Shown here piece by piece: positions 41,218 through 49,055 of a stretch of DNA of 64,000 nucleotides; the first letter of the stretch is position 1; the number at the start of each line of letters is the position of its first letter. Under the pieces are notes generated by a model. The model was not told the origin of the DNA. It saw only the letters and a program-made list of their open reading frames with translations, and did no database searches. Origin of the DNA: Candidatus Eiseniibacteriota bacterium (lineage in GTDB: Bacteria > Eisenbacteria > RBG-16-71-46 > CAIMUX01); assembly GCA_016712505.1 (NCBI GenBank), contig JADJQY010000004.1, positions 186,001 to 250,000 of the forward strand, read 5' to 3'. A program made the translations under genes and the position numbers.

Positions 41218-42309
41218 ATGCAATCGGATCGAATCGGTTCTGATCTCTCTGCTCTGGGCTGGAACCCGCACTTCGCCACCGCGTTCGAGACCTTGGCCGA
41301 ACCGGGCACGGTGCCGGCGCGGATCGCGCGCGCCGACCTCGGTCGGTACCTCATCCTCTGCGCCGCGGGCGAGCGGTTCGCGGAGCTGTCCGGGCGCTTT
41401 CGGCATCACGCCGCTGGACCAGCCGATCTCCCGGTGGTGGGCGACTGGGTGGTGCTTCGTCCACAGGTCGACGGACCGGGACAGATCGTCGGTCTACTTC
41501 CCCGCGCCGCGGCCTTCGCCCGCAAGACGGTCGGGGAGACGACCGAGGAGCAACTTCTCGCGGCCAACATCGACACCGTGTTCCTGGTTACCGGACTCGA
41601 TGCCAACTTCAACCTGCGACGGATCGAACGCTACCTCACCGCCACCTGGGAGAGCGGCGGGAACCCGGTTGTGGTCTTGAACAAGGCAGACCTGGCCACC
41701 GACCTCGAGTCCCAGCTCGCCGAAACCAGGGCGATCGCGATGGGGGTGCCGGTCGTGGCGATCTCCGCCCTGGACGCCGATCACCTCGACGCACTCGCTC
41801 CGTGGCTCACCCCCGGCGCGACGGTCGTGTTGCTCGGCTCGTCCGGAGTCGGAAAGAGCACCCTGACCAACGCGCTCCTCGGCGCGGCGCGGCAGGAGAT
41901 CGGCGCGACCCGGGAGGTCGACGCGAAGGGGCGGCACACCACGACCAGCCGCGAACTGGTGGTCCTCCCCTCCGGCGCCCTCCTGATCGACACGCCGGGG
42001 ATGCGGGAGCTGCAACTCTGGGGTGAGGAGTCGAGTCTGGATCAGGTGTTTCCCGAGATCCTCGCGCTGGTGAGCGGCTGTCGCTTCCACGACTGCGCGC
42101 ACGAGAGCGAGCCGGGCTGCGCGGTGCGCGCCGCGCTCGAGGAGGGCAGACTCGAGCCCGAGCGGGTTCAAGCCTGGCGCAAGCTCCAACGGGAGCTGAC
42201 CCGCCTCGAACTGCGGCGCGACGTCCGGGCACGGATCAACGAGAAGGCAAAGTGGAAACAGATCGCGCAGGCCAAGAAGACCCACCCGAAGGCGCAGCGG
42301 TGGCGATGA
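41218..42309 (+). CDS. rsgA: Ribosome small subunit-dependent GTPase A
   Basis: 363 residues. ATG at 41218 is 7 bases after GGGAGAGG; an upstream in-frame GTG at 41197 lacks such a site. RsgA is the circularly permuted GTPase that checks 30S maturation. OB-fold at about 30-105 (LPVVGDWVVLRP), then the permuted G-motifs G4 NKAD (155-158), G1 GSSGVGKST (207-215) and G3 DTPG (258-261). The C-terminal zinc finger has Cys288, Cys293, His295 and Cys301 (GCRFHDCAHESEPGC). Basic C-terminal tail (AKWKQIAQAKKTHPKAQRWR). No link to its neighbours. Confidence 0.96.
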   Translation: MQSDRIGSDLSALGWNPHFATAFETLAEPGTVPARIARADLGRYLILCAAGERFAELSGRFRHHAAGPADLPVVGDWVVLRPQVDGPGQIVGLLPRAAAFARKTVGETTEEQLLAANIDTVFLVTGLDANFNLRRIERYLTATWESGGNPVVVLNKADLATDLESQLAETRAIAMGVPVVAISALDADHLDALAPWLTPGATVVLLGSSGVGKSTLTNALLGAARQEIGATREVDAKGRHTTTSRELVVLPSGALLIDTPGMRELQLWGEESSLDQVFPEILALVSGCRFHDCAHESEPGCAVRAALEEGRLEPERVQAWRKLQRELTRLELRRDVRARINEKAKWKQIAQAKKTHPKAQRWR

Positions 42310-42325
42310 GCCGGCACCAACGGCG

Positions 42326-42350
42326 GCGACGCGCCGAGGGCGCGTCGCGG
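42326..42350. repeat. 25-bp hairpin repeat, copy 1
   Basis: A 10-bp perfect stem (GCGACGCGCC / GGCGCGTCGC, loop GAG) plus two trailing G. It is identical over 25 bases to 43129-43153 in the same orientation. It begins directly after the stop codon of the nucleotidyltransferase gene and 16 bases after the rsgA stop, so it can act as a terminator for either strand. Confidence 0.85.
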
Positions 42351-42650
42351 CTAATCCCAGAGACGGATCCCAACCCGCTCGATGTGCCGGCGGAGAGCCG
42401 CGTGCTCGATGTGGGACAGCGATCGGACGTCGAACTGATAGGGCAGTGGCAGGGCATCAAGTTCGGCGGCGATCGCCTCGGCCCGGAGTGGGTCAAGATC
42501 ACCCTCCAAGGCAAGATCGATATCTGAGTTGAGGAGGCTCGTCCCCTCCGCGCGCGAACCGAACAGGATCGCGCCGCGGATCTCCGCATGCCGGCGCAGG
42601 ACTCCGCGAATGAGCTCGACTTCGCAGGGGGACAGACCGCCGATGGTCAT
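42351..42650 (-). CDS. MNT-type minimal nucleotidyltransferase (antitoxin of HEPN/MNT pair)
   Basis: 99 residues, the usual size for a stand-alone MNT. Pol-beta-type motif AILFGSRAEGTSLLNSDIDLAL: GS plus D-x-D catalytic residues intact. A later Asp (QFDVRSL) would be the third carboxylate. In characterised HEPN/MNT modules this protein neutralises the HEPN partner, by AMP transfer near its active site. The start overlaps the HEPN gene's stop (ATGA). Confidence 0.9.
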   Translation of the reverse strand: MTIGGLSPCEVELIRGVLRRHAEIRGAILFGSRAEGTSLLNSDIDLALEGDLDPLRAEAIAAELDALPLPYQFDVRSLSHIEHAALRRHIERVGIRLWD

Positions 42651-43063
42651 GTCGAGGTTCGGCGTCCGGCCAGCGAGGTCCGAAGCACCTCCATGGCGGG
42701 GTAGTAGCGATGGGCCACGGCGATGACCGCCCGATCGAAAGTGGTGCGATCATAGGTGTGAGAAAGCAGATTGCGATGATCGAGCATGTCGATCCAGACC
42801 TGCCCATCGACCACCAGGCGCGCACCAAATGCCGCCTTGACCACAGCGCGCGGGGTAGCCGAGTCGAGCGCGACTCCCTCGCGCTCGAGGTAGTCCTTCA
42901 TCGTCTTCCAGCACAACTCGAGCGCGAACTCGAAACGGTGAACCATCCCTTCGCACTCCAGTGCGGAGAGGGACTCGACTCCCCGATCGATCGGCTCGCG
43001 GAGGAGTGCCAACGCCCGCTCCAGGCTTTCGAATCGCTGTTCCCAGCGCACATCTGCGTCCAT
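42647..43063 (-). CDS. HEPN-domain protein (HI0074-like; toxin of HEPN/MNT pair)
   Basis: 138 residues; ATG at 43063 with AGAGG 6 bases upstream. All-helical HEPN or 'nucleotidyltransferase substrate-binding' fold: FEFALELCWKTMKDYLEREG is the family signature. The R-x4-H motif of HEPN RNases is present as RNLLSH with a following Tyr (HTYD). First gene of a two-gene unit with the MNT. Such pairs are toxin-antitoxin modules; without data it may equally be an inert housekeeping-like pair. Confidence 0.88.
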   Translation of the reverse strand: MDADVRWEQRFESLERALALLREPIDRGVESLSALECEGMVHRFEFALELCWKTMKDYLEREGVALDSATPRAVVKAAFGARLVVDGQVWIDMLDHRNLLSHTYDRTTFDRAVIAVAHRYYPAMEVLRTSLAGRRTST

Positions 43064-43128
43064 CAGAACCTCTAGTGCCAGTCTCGATCGGCTCGACGTG
43101 GTCCATGGTAGCGGTTTTTGGGCTGATT

Positions 43129-43153
43129 GCGACGCGCCGAGGGCGCGTCGCGG
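43129..43153. repeat. 25-bp hairpin repeat, copy 2
   Basis: Identical to 42326-42350. It lies 1 base beyond the stop codon of the BatA-like gene (minus strand) and 66 bases before the HEPN start, so the HEPN/MNT unit is bracketed by direct copies of one terminator-like element 803 bases apart. Confidence 0.85.
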
Positions 43154-43154
43154 C

Positions 43155-45434
43155 CTAGGTCAGGAGTTTGCCCCGGGCGAGGAGCGACTCGACGACGAGC
43201 AGGATCAGAACCGCGATCAACAGCGGGCGCCAGAGTTCCTGGCCGTAGCGCCCCTCGAGGAGTTCGCGGGTGATCCGCTGGCCGGCGGCGAGGAACTGTG
43301 CACCGCGGCCGAAGACGCGGGTCTGGAGTTCCTTCGAGGCGATCGCGAGGTTTCCTTCCTTCCCGTCGAGGTTGACCGCGAAGGTGGCCACCCGCTTGCC
43401 CGCGCCATCGACGAAGCGATAGATCCCCGGCAGGGTCGTCCGCTCCGAGCGGAGGCGAGCGGTGCGATCGGTCGGCGCGATGCTCACCGGGCTGTTTCCG
43501 CCCGTCGGGTCCACACAGGTCACCTGCCCCTGGAACGATTCGAGCGAAAGGGTCGCCTCGAGCGGTGAGCCGACCGCCTGCGGCCCGCGGTCATCGCCGG
43601 TGCGATGGGCGAGATAGCCGGTCGCCTGATGGATGAACGGAAGAAACGAGGCACTGGTGACGAAGTCGTTCCAGTCGCCGTCGAGGCTGGAGGTGAAGAG
43701 CATGAGGCCGTTGTCTTCGACCAACGCGGGCAGACTGCCGCTCCAATCGGCCAACACCCGTGCTCCGCTACCGATCCGACACTCGACGATCTTCCGGAAG
43801 CGCGAGGAGGAGAGGTCCTGACCCGGCCCGAGCTGGAAACCGCTGAAGACGGGGTGCCCCAGGACCGTTGGGCGGAAGGAGCGGTAGGTGCCTTCCCCTT
43901 CATCGGCCAGGATATTGAGCAGGCTGATCGAAGAGAGCTTCCCCAGTACTTCCGTGTTGTAGTAGCGCGGGTCGACCCGCTGTCCGAGGGTAATCAGGAT
44001 CCCACCGCCCTGGCCGCGGAAGCGGCCAAGGTTTTCCACCGCCTGCTCGGAGAGTCGCCCGACGTTCGCGAGGATCACCACGTCCGCCGTCCACCCGGCC
44101 GGGTCGGTCAGGATCTCGGTGCGCGCCGACTGAACCTGGAAGATCTCCCCGCGTCCGGTCGGGTCGAGCGCCGTCCGGATGAAGAGGCCGTCATCGCTGC
44201 TCGTCGATCCCGGAACCTCGCCTCCGCCCGTGATCAGGAGTACCTTGCGCGCGCCGGAGTTCCCGGTCACCAGGTAGGCGCGGTTGTCGTACTCGCAGAG
44301 ATCGGCACCGAGGCGCACCTCGATCGCCCCATCGGCCGGCACCGACGCCAGGCTGATCTCGACCTCGCTCTGCCCGAGCGGGGGCAGACTCAGACCGGCA
44401 TCGCCCAGGTCCGAGCTGCTGCCGCCGTCGGCCGCGACCGCGCGCACGATCCGCTCGGTCACCGGCTCCTCGCCGTGATTCACCACCGTGGCGAGCACCC
44501 GCCCGTGCCCGGAAGCCCCTCCGGTCGCGTCGTAACGGACGCTTTGCAGCGTCACGTTGCTCACCTTGGTCTCACGCACCGGGACGAGATAGATCCGGAT
44601 GTCGTCCGGCAATTCGAAGCCGCGCGTTCCCTCCCCGGTCGCCGCCCCCTCTCCAGTCGTGCTGTCGGCCCACGCCGTACCGATCACCGCAGCGCCCAGC
44701 GCACTCCCGAACGGCCGATGCTCCCCGGAGCGAAGGGCCACTGCCCCGCGTTCGCGCGCCGCATTCGCCCACTCCTCGAGGTCCTGCTGCTGGAAGTCGG
44801 AGATGACGAAGATCTCCTTGTTCAAAGTGTGAGCCGCGCGCACGATCGGCAGCACCTGATCGATCGCTGCCCCCAGATCGGCCCGCCCGGCGGAGAGCGG
44901 CGCCTTGCGGAGTTCCTGGCGGAGCAGGTTGGCATTGGCGGTTGGGGTTTGGAACGGCACCACCACCGGTCGGCCGAAGAAGGCCAGCACCGCCTTGTCC
45001 TCCTCCCCCATGAGGTCGAGGACTTCCTCCGCCCGCTGCTTCGCCAATCCCAGACAGGTGCCGTCGTCGTTGCCGCCCGAGGAGGCATCGATCGGCAGGT
45101 CTCCGCTGCGCGTCGGATCGGCCGCGTTCAGGCTCCAGCTGTTGTCGAGCAGGATCGCGACGGTCGAGCTTCCGCGCGCCACCCGGCTCGCGCCCTGGAT
45201 CGCCGGCCGCGCCATGGCCAGGGCGAAGAGGCCGATGATCAGAACCCGGAGGGCGAGGAGCAAGAACTCGCGCAGGCGAACCCGGCGCACCCGCTTGAGG
45301 GTGATCTCCCGCAGATACTCGATGCTGGGGAAGACGACCTGCTGCGCCGGGCGCCGATTGAACAGATGGATCAGGATCGGCAGCGCCGCCGCCACCAATC
45401 CGATCAGGAACGCGTTGTTCAGAAATGGAGGCAC
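43155..45434 (-). CDS. BatA/VWA-domain membrane protein
   Basis: 759 residues from a GTG at 45434. BatA N-terminal domain with two membrane helices (PFLNNAFLIGLVAAALPILIHLFNRR; LREFLLLALRVLIIGLFALAMARP). A von Willebrand A-type domain follows with the metal site DNSWS (VAILLDNSWSLNAADP). The middle holds a CARDB-like sandwich (about 270-380) and a class-I-amidotransferase-like region (GQGGGILITLGQRVDPRYY). A C-terminal helix follows (LLIAVLILLVVESLLARG). Third member of the MoxR-DUF58-BatA set, thought to act with the MoxR ATPase as an envelope-stress or chaperone-like complex. Confidence 0.88.
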   Translation of the reverse strand: MPPFLNNAFLIGLVAAALPILIHLFNRRPAQQVVFPSIEYLREITLKRVRRVRLREFLLLALRVLIIGLFALAMARPAIQGASRVARGSSTVAILLDNSWSLNAADPTRSGDLPIDASSGGNDDGTCLGLAKQRAEEVLDLMGEEDKAVLAFFGRPVVVPFQTPTANANLLRQELRKAPLSAGRADLGAAIDQVLPIVRAAHTLNKEIFVISDFQQQDLEEWANAARERGAVALRSGEHRPFGSALGAAVIGTAWADSTTGEGAATGEGTRGFELPDDIRIYLVPVRETKVSNVTLQSVRYDATGGASGHGRVLATVVNHGEEPVTERIVRAVAADGGSSSDLGDAGLSLPPLGQSEVEISLASVPADGAIEVRLGADLCEYDNRAYLVTGNSGARKVLLITGGGEVPGSTSSDDGLFIRTALDPTGRGEIFQVQSARTEILTDPAGWTADVVILANVGRLSEQAVENLGRFRGQGGGILITLGQRVDPRYYNTEVLGKLSSISLLNILADEGEGTYRSFRPTVLGHPVFSGFQLGPGQDLSSSRFRKIVECRIGSGARVLADWSGSLPALVEDNGLMLFTSSLDGDWNDFVTSASFLPFIHQATGYLAHRTGDDRGPQAVGSPLEATLSLESFQGQVTCVDPTGGNSPVSIAPTDRTARLRSERTTLPGIYRFVDGAGKRVATFAVNLDGKEGNLAIASKELQTRVFGRGAQFLAAGQRITRELLEGRYGQELWRPLLIAVLILLVVESLLARGKLLT

Positions 45435-45466
45435 TTACGGTTCCGTCCTTCCCGCGCGTCCGGGGA

Positions 45467-46438
45467 TCAATGTAGCCGCTGGCGCTTCTCCAGGTAGCGA
45501 AGGAGCGCCAGATCGTAGGTGGTGCGCGTCAGCACGCGCTCATAGCTGATGTTGTTCTCCGCCGCGGCCCGCTTGTAGAAGGCGATCCGCTCGTCCATCC
45601 GCTTCCGGTATTCCTTGGCCGCCTCCCAGGGAAGGACGTTGAGTTTCTCGCCGGTTTCGAGGTCGACGAAGATCCCCTCTTCCTTGTAGGGAAACTCCGC
45701 CTCGGCCGGATCCTGGATATGGAACACCACCACCTCGTGGCGACGGTGCCGGAAGTGCTTCAGCGCGCGGACCACCTCGGCGTCGTTCTGATCCCAGAAG
45801 TCGCTCAGGATGATGACCAGCCCGCGGCGATGGATCCGGTCGGCCAGGAAGTCGAGCGACCTCCCGATTCGTGTGCCCCGAGGCTCCTCCTCCTTTTCCT
45901 GAAGCGAGCGTCGGGCCTCGAGTTCCATCTCACGAAACAGGACCCGCAGGTGCGGACCGGTCGATCGCGCCGGGACCAGCTTGTGGATCTTGTCACTGAA
46001 GGTCAGCAGCCCCACCGCGTCCTGCTGCTGGATCATCAGGTAGGCCATCGCCGCGGCCAGCGACACGCTGTAGCGCAACTTCGACAGCCCCTCCGGATCG
46101 CTCTGGAAGAGCATCGAGCTCGAAGTGTCGAGGAGGATGTAGGCGCGGAGGTTGGTCTCTTCCTCGTATTCCTTGATGTAGTAGCGATCGCTCTTGGCGT
46201 AGAGCTTCCAGTCGACGAAGCGGATCGGATCGCCGGGCATGTACTGACGGTGCTCCGCGAACTCGACGCTGAACCCGTGATACGGGCTCTTGTGCAGTCC
46301 GGTCAGGAACCCCTCCGCCACCAGGCGGGCGATCAGGTCGAGCCGCTGCAACTTTCCCACCACGGCCGGATCGAGGAAGGCGCGTTCGCCCCCCTTTCCG
46401 CTCCGTTGTGCGCCGGATGCCCCGGACTTCTGCGACAC
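45467..46438 (-). CDS. DUF58 protein
   Basis: 323 residues from GTG at 46438, 9 bases after the MoxR stop. DUF58 core: SVEFAEHRQYMPGDPIRFVDWKLYAKSDRYYIKEYEEE, then a VWA-like region with DTSSSM (metal site DxSxS) and VIILSDFWDQ. No membrane helix, so cytoplasmic or membrane-associated through BatA. Always found beside MoxR ATPases; molecular role is not established. Confidence 0.93.
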   Translation of the reverse strand: MSQKSGASGAQRSGKGGERAFLDPAVVGKLQRLDLIARLVAEGFLTGLHKSPYHGFSVEFAEHRQYMPGDPIRFVDWKLYAKSDRYYIKEYEEETNLRAYILLDTSSSMLFQSDPEGLSKLRYSVSLAAAMAYLMIQQQDAVGLLTFSDKIHKLVPARSTGPHLRVLFREMELEARRSLQEKEEEPRGTRIGRSLDFLADRIHRRGLVIILSDFWDQNDAEVVRALKHFRHRRHEVVVFHIQDPAEAEFPYKEEGIFVDLETGEKLNVLPWEAAKEYRKRMDERIAFYKRAAAENNISYERVLTRTTYDLALLRYLEKRQRLH

Positions 46439-46447
46439 CTCGCCGCC

Positions 46448-47473
46448 CTACCGCTTCGCCGCCGCGGCCTTCGGCTCCGGGAGCGCCTCGAGCAGACGCC
46501 CGATCAGCTGCACCACCTGGATCCCCTCCGCCTCCGCGTTGAAATTGGCCATCACGCGATGGCGGAGCACCGACGGCGCCACCTGGCGCACATCCTCGCA
46601 CGACGGCGTGGCCTGGCCATGCAGGACTGCTCGCGTCTTCGCCCCCAGGACCAGGTACTGCGAGGCACGCGGACCCGCGCCCCAGGATACGTAGTCCTTG
46701 ATGAAGTCGTAGCTGGTGTGGGCCGGCCGGGTCATCCGGGCCAGGCTCACGGCGTAGGCCACCACATGTTCGGAGACCGGCACTCGCCGGATGATCTTCT
46801 GCAGACGGATGATGTCCTCGGCGTTCAGCACCCGCTTCACGTCCGCCTCGTACGATCCGGTGGTTGCGGTCACGATCGCTTGCTCTTCCGCTTCGGTCGG
46901 ATAGTCGACGAAGACGTTGAACATGAAGCGGTCGAGCTGCGCCTCCGGCAAGGGGTAGGTTCCCTCCAGCTCGATCGGGTTCTGGGTCGCGAGGACGAAG
47001 AACGGCGCGTCCAGTTTGAGCGTCTGCCCCGCTGCCGTGACCGACTTCTCCTGCATCGCCTGGAGGAGCGCGGCCTGTGTCTTGGGCGGCGTGCGGTTGA
47101 TCTCATCGGCCAGGACCAGGTTGGCGAAGATCGGTCCCTTGACGAACTTGAAGGTCCGCTTCCCCGTCGCCCGGTCCTCTTCCAGGATCTCGGTCCCGGT
47201 GATGTCGCTCGGCATCAGGTCCGGGGTGAACTGGATCCGGTTGTAGCCTAGGTCCAGGACCCGGGCCAGGGTCGAGATCAGCAGGGTTTTGGCCAGTCCC
47301 GGCACACCCACCAGCAAGCAGTGCCCGTCCGAGAAGAGGGCGGTGAGCAGTTCCTCCACCACCTTCTCCTGGCCGACGATCACCTTCCGCACCTCGGTCA
47401 GGATCCGTTCCCTGGCATCCTTGAGCTGCGCGATGGTCTGGATGGCTTCCTGCGGCGACATCTCCTGCGACAT
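46448..47473 (-). CDS. MoxR-family AAA+ ATPase
   Basis: 341 residues; GGGAG before ATG 47473. Walker A VGVPGLAKT (the MoxR form GxPGxxKT), Walker B VLADEINRTPPKTQAALL, sensor 1 FVLATQNPIELEGTYPLPEAQLDRF. The C-terminal lid includes VSWGAGPRASQYL. MoxR ATPases work as chaperones for metal-cofactor enzymes or envelope complexes with DUF58/VWA partners. First gene of the three-gene operon ending at 43155. Confidence 0.95.
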   Translation of the reverse strand: MSQEMSPQEAIQTIAQLKDARERILTEVRKVIVGQEKVVEELLTALFSDGHCLLVGVPGLAKTLLISTLARVLDLGYNRIQFTPDLMPSDITGTEILEEDRATGKRTFKFVKGPIFANLVLADEINRTPPKTQAALLQAMQEKSVTAAGQTLKLDAPFFVLATQNPIELEGTYPLPEAQLDRFMFNVFVDYPTEAEEQAIVTATTGSYEADVKRVLNAEDIIRLQKIIRRVPVSEHVVAYAVSLARMTRPAHTSYDFIKDYVSWGAGPRASQYLVLGAKTRAVLHGQATPSCEDVRQVAPSVLRHRVMANFNAEAEGIQVVQLIGRLLEALPEPKAAAAKR

Positions 47474-47875
47474 AACACTCCCTTTGCGAGACCGAGCGAT
47501 GGGGACCCAGCGGTCCGGAACACAGGCGCGGACTTTCCGGGCAGAAAGAAAGACAGGGCCGGCAACGCGCCCCGAGCCCCGTTCGAGGGATTCAAACAGA
47601 CTGGCCCTCTTGCGTAAAGCCTTGGCTAGAACCGATCGCTCCGGCGGAAGTTCCCCTCCCCCCGCGGCGGCAGCCCCTCCCGGCTCCCCGCGCCTCGGCG
47701 CCGACCGTCCCGGGCGAACCTCGCCTTGCCTTCCGCCACGGCCGGTGCCAATCTCCGCCCACTTCGGACCAGCCGGCGGTCCGGGGCTCCGAGCCCAAAC
47801 ATCACCGGGTCCAGAACGCCAGGGAGCGCTGAACGCCAGGGAGCCCTGAACGCCAGGGAGCAGAGAGGATCACGG
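47474..47875. other. Divergent intergenic region with 17-bp tandem repeat
   Basis: 402 bases between moxR (minus) and the TPR gene (plus). A 17-bp tandem repeat, unit GAACGCCAGGGAGCGCT, occurs three times at 47814-47864, just before the downstream ribosome site. The open frames that cross this region are Pro/Arg/Ser-rich and not convincing as protein. No promoter could be picked with confidence. Confidence 0.6.
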
Positions 47876-48562
47876 TTGAGCCAGCCGACGGACGACGAGG
47901 CGCCCGACCAGCCCGCAGAACTCGACTCTCGCGGCCGTCGCGTGCACGCCCCGATTCAGCCCCGGAGCGGCCTCACCGTCTCGACGGCGCTCCCTCAGGC
48001 CGAGGTGCAACCCACGACGTGGCTCTCCATCTGGCGCGCCGCCGCGCTTCTCGGTCTCGTCGGCCTCGTCCTCGGCTTTCTCGCCGTCTGGAAACCCGAC
48101 ACTCCTACCGAGCGCCTGGCGCGCGTCACTCCCATGCCCGCCCAGGTCGACCCCAAGACCCCCACCAGCGACCCCTACCACGCCGCCTGGGTCCGCGGCC
48201 TCCATGCCTACGGCGAGGGGAAGTACGGCCAGGCCGAGAAGCACCTCCGCGCCGCGCTCGCGCTCGAGGCTGCCCACGCCGAGGCCTACCTCTACCTCGG
48301 CTCCGCCCTCCTGTTGCAGAAGCAGGTCGACCCCGCCATCGAGTCGCTCTCGATGGCGGTCAGCCTCGCCTCCGCACCCGAGTACTGGGAAGAAAGCCGC
48401 TGGCAGCTCGCCCAAGCGTTCCTGCTCGAAGGCAGCCCCGACCCCGCCGGCGCCCTCCTCCGCGACATCATCCGCGACGGGCGGCGGCACCGCTCCGAAG
48501 CCACCGAGCAACTCACCCAGGTACAAGAGCTGTTTCCTCACATACGAAAGGCGCGCCCCTAG
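47876..48562 (+). CDS. Membrane-anchored TPR protein
   Basis: 228 residues if started at TTG 47876 (AGAGAGGATCACGG upstream). An ATG at 47726 would add a low-complexity segment translated from the tandem repeats, which seems unlikely. Cytoplasmic polar N-terminus, one membrane helix (AAALLGLVGLVLGFLAVW, about residues 55-73), then two to three TPR units outside the membrane (YHAAWVRGLHAYGEGKYGQAEKHLRAAL, AEAYLYLGSALLLQKQVDPAIESL). Divergent from the MoxR operon; TPR proteins commonly accompany MoxR/Bat sets (BatE-like), so a role there is plausible. Confidence 0.75.
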   Translation: MSQPTDDEAPDQPAELDSRGRRVHAPIQPRSGLTVSTALPQAEVQPTTWLSIWRAAALLGLVGLVLGFLAVWKPDTPTERLARVTPMPAQVDPKTPTSDPYHAAWVRGLHAYGEGKYGQAEKHLRAALALEAAHAEAYLYLGSALLLQKQVDPAIESLSMAVSLASAPEYWEESRWQLAQAFLLEGSPDPAGALLRDIIRDGRRHRSEATEQLTQVQELFPHIRKARP

Positions 48563-48576
48563 GGGAGCGCGCCTTT
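48547..48576. terminator. Bidirectional terminator overlapping the TPR gene stop
   Basis: AAAGGCGCGC pairs with GCGCGCCTTT (10 bp, closed by an internal CCCCTAGGGG that extends it). The stop codon lies in the loop. The stem has A-rich and T-rich ends on opposite strands, so it serves the TPR gene (plus) and the convergent secreted-protein gene (minus, ending 48606). Confidence 0.75.
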
Positions 48577-48605
48577 GGAATCGCAGCGGGAGTGAGGTCG
48601 TCGGG

Positions 48606-49055
48606 CTATGGGTTGTAGCGAAGGATGAAACTGGAGCCGTCCGGGGGCTCCGACTCACACAGCGGCGAGGCCGGTACGTCGACCAGCGCCCAGGCCCCTA
48701 CCACCTGCGGCAACCCGCAGTTGTTGCACGCGCGCCGGATCTTGGTCATCCAGTCTGCGCCGCCCCCCTGCGGTTCGACGTTCACTTCGAGGTACCAACA
48801 GCACTGGACTAGGGGAGAGAAGTTGACCATCGCATTCGCGTCGGCCTGCAGAATGTACGGACTGCCATGAGGGTAGCCCGACGCGTTGTAGACGTACACC
48901 GTGACCTCGGAATAGGGCATCGGCTCGCCTTCACAGTCGGTAATGAAGAACTCGATCGGCTGGTAGTGCAGGCCTATGCCTCCACCTGGTTGTGCTGCCG
49001 CGCGTCCCGCGGCAAACAGCGCCAGAAGCGCCAGAAGTGTGAGCAATCTTCTCAT
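48606..49055 (-). CDS. Small secreted cysteine-containing protein
   Basis: 149 residues; ATG 49055 overlaps the stop of the sigma-54 activator gene, and GGAGGGAGGGAAG lies just before it. Clear signal peptide (LLTLLALLALFAAGRAAAQ). The mature part is beta-rich with six Cys (including a CC pair and CNNC), likely disulfide-bonded: YSEVTVYVYNASGYPHGS, CCWYLEVNVEPQGGG. It ends SSFILRYNP. Not a known family to me. Translational coupling with a regulator is unusual for a secreted protein and suggests it is part of that regulatory unit's output. Confidence 0.8.
   Translation of the reverse strand: MRRLLTLLALLALFAAGRAAAQPGGGIGLHYQPIEFFITDCEGEPMPYSEVTVYVYNASGYPHGSPYILQADANAMVNFSPLVQCCWYLEVNVEPQGGGADWMTKIRRACNNCGLPQVVGAWALVDVPASPLCESEPPDGSSFILRYNP

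Noticed and set aside
42326..43153. 25-bp repeats as insertion-sequence ends
   Set aside because: They are direct rather than inverted copies, each is a terminator-like hairpin next to a stop codon, and no transposase lies between them.
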